Assembly (NCBI GenBank): GCA_900557275.1 | Contig: USRX01000002.1 | Span: 62,001 to 126,000, forward strand | DNA from: an uncultured Roseburia sp. | GTDB taxonomy: Bacteria > Bacillota_A > Clostridia > Lachnospirales > Lachnospiraceae | DNA: 64,000 nt | Reading direction: 5' to 3' | Shown: positions 59,963 through 64,000 of the stretch, in pieces | Layout of the letters: each line of letters starts with the position of its first letter | How positions within the stretch are numbered: position 1 is the first letter of the stretch | The notes under the pieces: generated by a model | Seen by the model: the letters and a program-made list of their open reading frames with translations, nothing else | What the model was told of the DNA's origin: nothing | Databases searched by the model: none | Translations under genes and position numbers: made by a program

Positions 59963-60445
59963 ATGCAGATAAGAGTAGGAACCGGATACGATGTGCATAA
60001 ACTGGTAGAGGGAAGAAAACTGATCCTTGGCGGTGTGGAGATCCCGCATAGTCTTGGGCTGCTGGGACATTCTGATGCGGATGTCCTGCTTCATGCGATC
60101 ATGGACGCATTGCTTGGAGCTGCGGCACTGGGAGATATCGGAAAGCATTTTCCGGATACCGATGATCATTACAAGGGAATTTCCAGTCTGAAGCTTCTTG
60201 AGCATGTGGCACAGCTTTTACAGAAACATGGATACGAAATTGGAAATATTGATGCTACTGTGATCGCGCAGAAACCGAAGCTTCGTCCGTATATCGAAGA
60301 GATGGAGAAAAATATTGCAGAGGTGCTTGGAATTTCCGGAGACCAGATCAATGTGAAAGCGACCACAGAAGAGGGGCTTGGTTTTACCGGAGAGCAGCAG
60401 GGAATCTCTTCGCAGGCAATCTGCTGTCTTTATAAAGAAAACTGA
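59963..60445 (+). CDS. ispF: 2-C-methyl-D-erythritol 2,4-cyclodiphosphate synthase
   Basis: This 160-residue enzyme closes the cyclodiphosphate ring in the MEP isoprenoid pathway. GTGYDVHKL supplies the zinc-binding Asp and His at residues 8-12, [21 protein letters not shown] the third metal ligand and substrate loop, and [11 protein letters not shown] the flexible loop. [12 protein letters not shown] is the C-terminal signature. Length is normal. ispD is not adjacent; the next gene is unrelated. Confidence 0.96.
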   Translation: MQIRVGTGYDVHKLVEGRKLILGGVEIPHSLGLLGHSDADVLLHAIMDALLGAAALGDIGKHFPDTDDHYKGISSLKLLEHVAQLLQKHGYEIGNIDATVIAQKPKLRPYIEEMEKNIAEVLGISGDQINVKATTEEGLGFTGEQQGISSQAICCLYKEN

Positions 60446-60469
60446 ATTTTAAACCGGACAGGAGTTTCT

Positions 60470-61432
60470 ATGGAAATAAGATATTTATCCCCAGAGGAGA
60501 AAGAACGGAGCAGGGAGTTGTATGAAAATTGCTTTCCGGAGGATACCGAGCGTTTTGTAGATTATTATTATAAGGAAAAATGTAAGGATAACCAGATACT
60601 GGTGTTGGAAGATCAGGAAGAGATCTGTTCTATGATACATCTGAACCCATTTACTATATCCATGTATGGCAATCTGGCGCAGGTCTGCTATATTGTGGCA
60701 GTGGCAACCAGAGAAGACTGTAGGAGAAATGGCTACATGTTGCAGCTGATGAAGCGGGCGTTTTATGACCGGTATCGGGCTGGTGATCCGTTTACGTTTC
60801 TTATTCCTGCCAATCCGGATTATTATTATTCCTGTGGTTTTGATTTCTGGGAAAATCAGAGAGAGCTAAAGCAGGATCAGGATACGATCTGGAATGAAAA
60901 CAGGACTGTTGCCGCTGCGAAACCGGCGGACTGTGAGGAGATGGCTGGGTATTCCAATCGGGTGCTGGCGAAGCGGTTTGATCTTTTCATACAGAAAGAT
61001 GAGGCTTATTATGAACGTCTGATCCGGGAACAGGAGAGCGAAGACGGTCATGTTGTCATTCTGCGGGATGCACACAAACCGTATGAAATTTGTGGTCTGT
61101 TCAGTTTCGACAGGGAATGCGGTGTGGAGATCCGGGAACCGGTCATGGAGGATTGCTGTACAGAAACAGTACATCCGATTATGATGGGAAGGGTTTTGAA
61201 TCTGGAACGTTTTTGTGGTATGATAAAGTGTAACGAAAAGATTCGTAGAAATCTGGAAATCCGTGACGAACTGATCCCGGAGAACAACGGAACATTTTGT
61301 ATTACCATTGATGAAAACGGCGGACAGGCAGTTCGGATACATGGATTACAGGTGGAAGAATCACTCGATATTGCGGAATTTGGAAAGCAGATGTTTCATG
61401 ATATGCGGATCTATATTAATGAAGTTGTGTAA
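60470..61432 (+). CDS. Eis-like GNAT acetyltransferase
   Basis: This 320-residue protein has an N-terminal GNAT domain, with VATREDCRRNGYMLQLMKRA near residue 85 as the acetyl-CoA pyrophosphate loop (R-x-x-G-x-x type) and SCGFDFW as the later strand. The C-terminal part resembles the Eis/sterol-carrier-like domain. Such enzymes acetylate amines of drugs, peptides or proteins; substrate here is unknown. It lies 24 bases after ispF, so probably co-transcribed. Confidence 0.7.
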   Translation: MEIRYLSPEEKERSRELYENCFPEDTERFVDYYYKEKCKDNQILVLEDQEEICSMIHLNPFTISMYGNLAQVCYIVAVATREDCRRNGYMLQLMKRAFYDRYRAGDPFTFLIPANPDYYYSCGFDFWENQRELKQDQDTIWNENRTVAAAKPADCEEMAGYSNRVLAKRFDLFIQKDEAYYERLIREQESEDGHVVILRDAHKPYEICGLFSFDRECGVEIREPVMEDCCTETVHPIMMGRVLNLERFCGMIKCNEKIRRNLEIRDELIPENNGTFCITIDENGGQAVRIHGLQVEESLDIAEFGKQMFHDMRIYINEVV

Positions 61433-61484
61433 ATAAGAGGGTTTAACCAGATAAAAATGTTTGATTTGGAAGTTTGAAATATGG

Positions 61485-61530
61485 CTACCGCAATCCCGTT
61501 GGCTTTAGACAATGGGTAGTTCACTTGTAA
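61485..61530 (+). mobile_element. Possible IS200/IS605 right-end remnant
   Basis: AATCCCGTTGGCTTTAGACA followed by ATGGGTAGTTCAC looks like the conserved 3' end of IS200/IS605-family elements, where CCCGTTG and CAATGGG (61495-61501 and 61510-61516) form the end hairpin, which in tnpB elements is also the tail of the guide RNA. No tnpA or tnpB is present, so it would be a scar. Confidence 0.4.
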
Positions 61531-61610
61531 TAAAAAGGAACTTTCTGTAGATAAGTGCAATACTTTTACATAAAGAGAAAATTTATTTAACATGATATAA
61601 ATATTTATAT

Positions 61611-61632
61611 CAACTATAATATCGTATAGTTG
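61611..61632 (+). promoter_or_regulatory. Operator-like palindrome at the nucleotidyltransferase promoter
   Basis: CAACTATA-ATATCG-TATAGTTG is a perfect 8-bp inverted repeat that includes a TATAAT (61615-61620), so a protein bound there would block the -10 region. The -35 is weak. Confidence 0.5.
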
Positions 61633-61733
61633 GATACATATGACGTACAGGTAACGAGAGAAACGAACCGATCAGATAGGATCGATATACAAATTAAAGA
61701 AGTAAAACAGAAAAATAAAAGGAGTCAACAGGT

Positions 61734-62612
61734 ATGGGATTTGAAGCAACACTGGTCGTAATGGCAGCAGGTATGGGAAGCAGATTCGGAGGATTGAAGC
61801 AGGTAGAGCCGATGGGACCGAACGGCGAGGCAATTCTGGATTTTTCCGTATATGATGCAAAGCAGGCCGGATTTACAAAAGTAGTATTTGTCATCAAACA
61901 TCAGATTGAAGAAGATTTTAAAAAACTGGTAGGTTCCAGAATAGAGAAACAGATTCCGGTAGAATATGTTTTTCAGGAAACGGATGCGCTTCCGGAAGGA
62001 TACACCTGTCCGCCAGAGCGTGTAAAACCGTGGGGAACCGGTCATGCGGTACTCTGCTGCAAGGATGTGGTAAAGACCCCGTTTGCAGTCATCAATGCAG
62101 ATGATTTTTATGGAGCAGATGCGTTCCGCCAGATCATGAAAGGACTGAAAGATGACAGGGATTACTGTATGGTAGGTTTCCGTCTGGGAAATACGGTTAC
62201 GGAAAATGGTTATGTTTCCAGAGGCGTCTGCGAGACAAAAGATGGCATGCTTACAGAGATCAACGAGAGAACAAAGATTGATGCACAGTGCAGATACATT
62301 GACGATGATGGCAATATGGTAGCATTAGAACCGGATACGGTAGTTTCCATGAACATGTGGGGTATGCAGCCGGATGCGTTTACATATTTTGAGGCAGATT
62401 TTAAAGCATTTCTGGATGATAAACTGCAGGAGGAAAAAGCAGAGTTTTATCTTCCGTCTGTGATTGACAAACTGATTCAGACTGGAGAGAAACAGGTAAA
62501 AGTGCTTGTCGCTGAAGATAAATGGTACGGTGTTACCTATCGGGAAGATAAGGAAACGGTAGTAAATGCAATCAGAAAACTGGTGGAAGAAGGAAAATAT
62601 GAAGGACTTTAG
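61734..62612 (+). CDS. Sugar-phosphate nucleotidyltransferase
   Basis: This 292-residue protein has the nucleotidyltransferase signature LVVMAAGMGSRFGGLKQ at residues 7-23, the metal-binding INADDFYG near residue 120, and later blocks like those of sugar-1-phosphate uridylyl- or thymidylyltransferases. It overlaps the kinase gene downstream by 14 bases. A NahK-like sugar-1-kinase beside it suggests the pair phosphorylates a free hexosamine or hexose and then makes the NDP-sugar, as in bifidobacterial salvage. The exact sugar is unknown. Confidence 0.8.
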   Translation: MGFEATLVVMAAGMGSRFGGLKQVEPMGPNGEAILDFSVYDAKQAGFTKVVFVIKHQIEEDFKKLVGSRIEKQIPVEYVFQETDALPEGYTCPPERVKPWGTGHAVLCCKDVVKTPFAVINADDFYGADAFRQIMKGLKDDRDYCMVGFRLGNTVTENGYVSRGVCETKDGMLTEINERTKIDAQCRYIDDDGNMVALEPDTVVSMNMWGMQPDAFTYFEADFKAFLDDKLQEEKAEFYLPSVIDKLIQTGEKQVKVLVAEDKWYGVTYREDKETVVNAIRKLVEEGKYEGL

Positions 62613-63672
62613 AGCGATTGTTGCAAAATTTCAGATAGAAGATGTGTTTATTGAGGCGCGTCCGTTAGGACATGGCGCTATCAATGACACCTATGAGATT
62701 ATCTGTGAAAACGACCATTATGTTTTACAGGAGATTAACCGCATGGTGTTCAAACATCCGGCAGATGTGATGAATAATCTGTTCGCCGTGACGGAACATT
62801 TGAAGAAAAAGATTGAGGAAGAGGGCGGCGATCCGAAACGCGAGACTCTGGAGTACATCCGTACAAAAGAAGGAAATACGATGCACCAGACGCCAGAGAA
62901 AAGCTATTACCGTATGTACCGCATGATTCAGGATGCAGAAGCCATGGAGCGCATGGAGACAGAAGAATGTGCGGAACATGCGGCGCAGGCGTTTGGCAAA
63001 TTTCAGAAACGGATGGCGGATTTTGACAGCAGCAGACTGTCAGAGACGCTGCCGAGATACCATGATACCCGCTACCAGATGAAACAGCTTTTAAATGCGA
63101 TTCGAGCAGATGTATGTGGCAGAGCATCTGCCTGCCAGCCACAGATTATGTTTGTGCTGGAACGATCCGAAAAACTGGGTATGATCAAAGAAGCGATGAA
63201 AGCCGGCCAGATTCCGGTAAGGGTAACTCATAACGATACGAAGTGCAGCAATGTTCTGATGAAGAAATCCACAAAGCAGGCAGTCTGTGTCATTGATCTT
63301 GATACTGTCATGCCGGGATGTGCGCTGTATGATTATGGCGATGCAATCCGTTCCGGCGCATCTGTACAGCGTGAAGATGGCACTGCAGGACTGGATCTTT
63401 CCATGTTTGAAGCATATACGAGAGGATATCTTTCTGAAATGAAAGACAGTCTGACTGTTCGCGAAAAAGAACTGATGGCATATTCCGCATGGGTAATGAC
63501 TATGGAATGCGGTATCCGTTATCTGACAGATTATCTCAGCGGTGATGTGCATTTTACCCATGGAGAGACAGAAGATGCCAATCTGAAAAAAGCAATCCGC
63601 CAGTTTCAGGTAGTGCTTGATATGGAGCATAAAAAAGAAAAGATGGAAGAGATCATCCGCAGATATTTCTAG
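62599..63672 (+). CDS. Phosphotransferase, N-acetylhexosamine 1-kinase (NahK)-like
   Basis: This protein of about 357 residues is an aminoglycoside-phosphotransferase-fold kinase. LGHGAINDTYEI near residue 20 is the glycine-rich loop, YVLQEINRMVFKHPADVMNN a block typical of NahK/LnpB-like sugar kinases, THNDTKCSNVLM near residue 212 the catalytic loop and VIDLDTVMPG the metal-binding loop (aspartate of the DFG equivalent). The start at 62599 has AGAAGGAAA upstream and overlaps the nucleotidyltransferase end. N-acetylhexosamine phosphorylation is the best guess; choline or other kinases of the fold are less likely given the N-terminal block. Confidence 0.75.
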   Translation: MKDFRAIVAKFQIEDVFIEARPLGHGAINDTYEIICENDHYVLQEINRMVFKHPADVMNNLFAVTEHLKKKIEEEGGDPKRETLEYIRTKEGNTMHQTPEKSYYRMYRMIQDAEAMERMETEECAEHAAQAFGKFQKRMADFDSSRLSETLPRYHDTRYQMKQLLNAIRADVCGRASACQPQIMFVLERSEKLGMIKEAMKAGQIPVRVTHNDTKCSNVLMKKSTKQAVCVIDLDTVMPGCALYDYGDAIRSGASVQREDGTAGLDLSMFEAYTRGYLSEMKDSLTVREKELMAYSAWVMTMECGIRYLTDYLSGDVHFTHGETEDANLKKAIRQFQVVLDMEHKKEKMEEIIRRYF

Positions 63673-63696
63673 GAAGACGCGATGATCGATAAAAAC

Positions 63697-63750
63697 GGAC
63701 CAGTGGGGACGGGAAAATGATTTTTTCTGTCCTTGCCGGTCTTTTTATGA
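63697..63750 (+). terminator. Terminator after the kinase gene
   Basis: GGACC...GGGAC pairs with GTCC...GGTC in a two-part stem around an AT-rich loop, followed by a T5 run. Confidence 0.65.
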
Positions 63751-63809
63751 GATTTGATGGATCCTGATATTTCTGAAAAGATATTTTTAATAAACAGAGA
63801 CAGAAATAG

Positions 63810-64000
63810 GATGTGATCTTCATTGACCACGGCGGTATGAACGATGGCGAAACAGTAGAACAGCTGAAACAGAACATCACTAACAACAATGCATATGCTG
63901 CCATTACAGCTGTAGAAAATGGCGAGATTTATCTGAGTCCGTCAGGTGTCTTCTACTGGGATATGGGCATCCAAAAGATTTTGCTTGCTATGAATATGGC
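63810..64000 (+). pseudogene. 5'-truncated periplasmic binding protein gene (Fe/siderophore or B12 type), runs off the window
   Basis: An open frame from 63810 to the edge reads DVIFIDHGGMNDGETVEQL...AYAAITAVENGEIYLSPSGVFYWDMGIQKILLAMNM. This is like the C-terminal lobe of iron-siderophore or cobalamin ABC binding proteins, where a target-residue 'AVxNGxVY' strand and 'FYWDxGxxKILL' helix are typical. An in-frame TAG at 63807-63809 cuts it off, and no signal peptide or first lobe is present, so it appears truncated. A short GTG-initiated fragment cannot be excluded. Confidence 0.55.

Larger units (their letters stand above)
61433..61733 (+). other. Gap with insertion-sequence scar and promoter
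   Basis: No gene is seen. It contains an IS605-type end at 61495-61516 and a promoter-overlapping palindrome at 61611-61632. Confidence 0.45.

Overview
The window looks like chromosome from an anaerobic, low-to-mid GC Firmicute, most likely a gut Lachnospiraceae. The evidence is a six-cysteine SCIFF peptide with its radical-SAM maturase beside a fused SecDF, a butyryl-CoA pathway with electron-bifurcating Bcd/Etf, several oxygen-sensitive radical and Fe-S enzymes, AGGAGG-type ribosome binding sites and U-tailed terminators. Species level is not claimed. Nearly all of it reads as intact chromosomal genes; only small scars of mobile or decayed genes are visible (an IS605-type end near 61.5 kb, a PucR-like gene fragment near 14.2 kb, a truncated binding-protein gene at the right edge).

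Layout. 0.2-0.7 kb: a molybdopterin gene (mogA/moaB type). 0.9-10.9 kb: a glycyl-radical-enzyme locus with two different 'GCxE' glycyl radical enzymes, one activase, a LysR regulator, an SLC13-like anion permease and an iron-dependent alcohol dehydrogenase; the substrate is unknown and no microcompartment genes are present. 11.1-17.9 kb: flavodoxin, then ApbE, a Gx-type membrane protein, a multi-domain FMN-binding lipid-side protein, a second FMN-binding protein and a NapH-like 4Fe-4S membrane protein, that is, a flavinylated extracytosolic electron-transfer system. Three of its promoters share a TTAG-N6-CTAA inverted repeat that resembles a metal-repressor operator. 18.1 kb: an elongator tRNA-Met. 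19.5 kb: an OFA-type MFS carrier.

21-25.5 kb: TIGR04086-like membrane protein, SCIFF peptide, its maturase and SecDF. 25.6-33.1 kb: housekeeping genes glyA, serS and carAB, the last behind a PyrR-type attenuator. 33.9-39.3 kb: thl-hbd-bcd-etfB-etfA, with crotonase missing from the cluster and codon use typical of very high expression. 39.7-41.8 kb: an aminotransferase and a ZIP metal transporter. 42.3-47.0 kb: a three-gene set of MoxR-like AAA ATPase, VWA protein and DUF4116-type repeat protein of unknown role. 47.5-53.4 kb: a cytosolic molybdopterin oxidoreductase with a four-cluster ferredoxin subunit, a TorD-AsrA fusion and AsrB, but no AsrC, so sulfite-reductase-type NAD(P)H input appears to have been rewired to a molybdoenzyme.

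53.8-59.5 kb: a MATE exporter behind a structured, terminator-containing leader, an ACT-less prephenate dehydratase, a second aminotransferase and a FUSC-type membrane protein. 60.0-63.7 kb: ispF, an Eis-like acetyltransferase, and a nucleotidyltransferase/NahK-like kinase pair.

The strongest candidates for undescribed biology are the two-enzyme glycyl radical locus, the AsrAB-coupled molybdoenzyme, the MoxR/VWA/DUF4116 set and the TTAG-N6-CTAA regulon on the flavin electron-transfer genes. All functional assignments are from reading the sequence; no database search was run.
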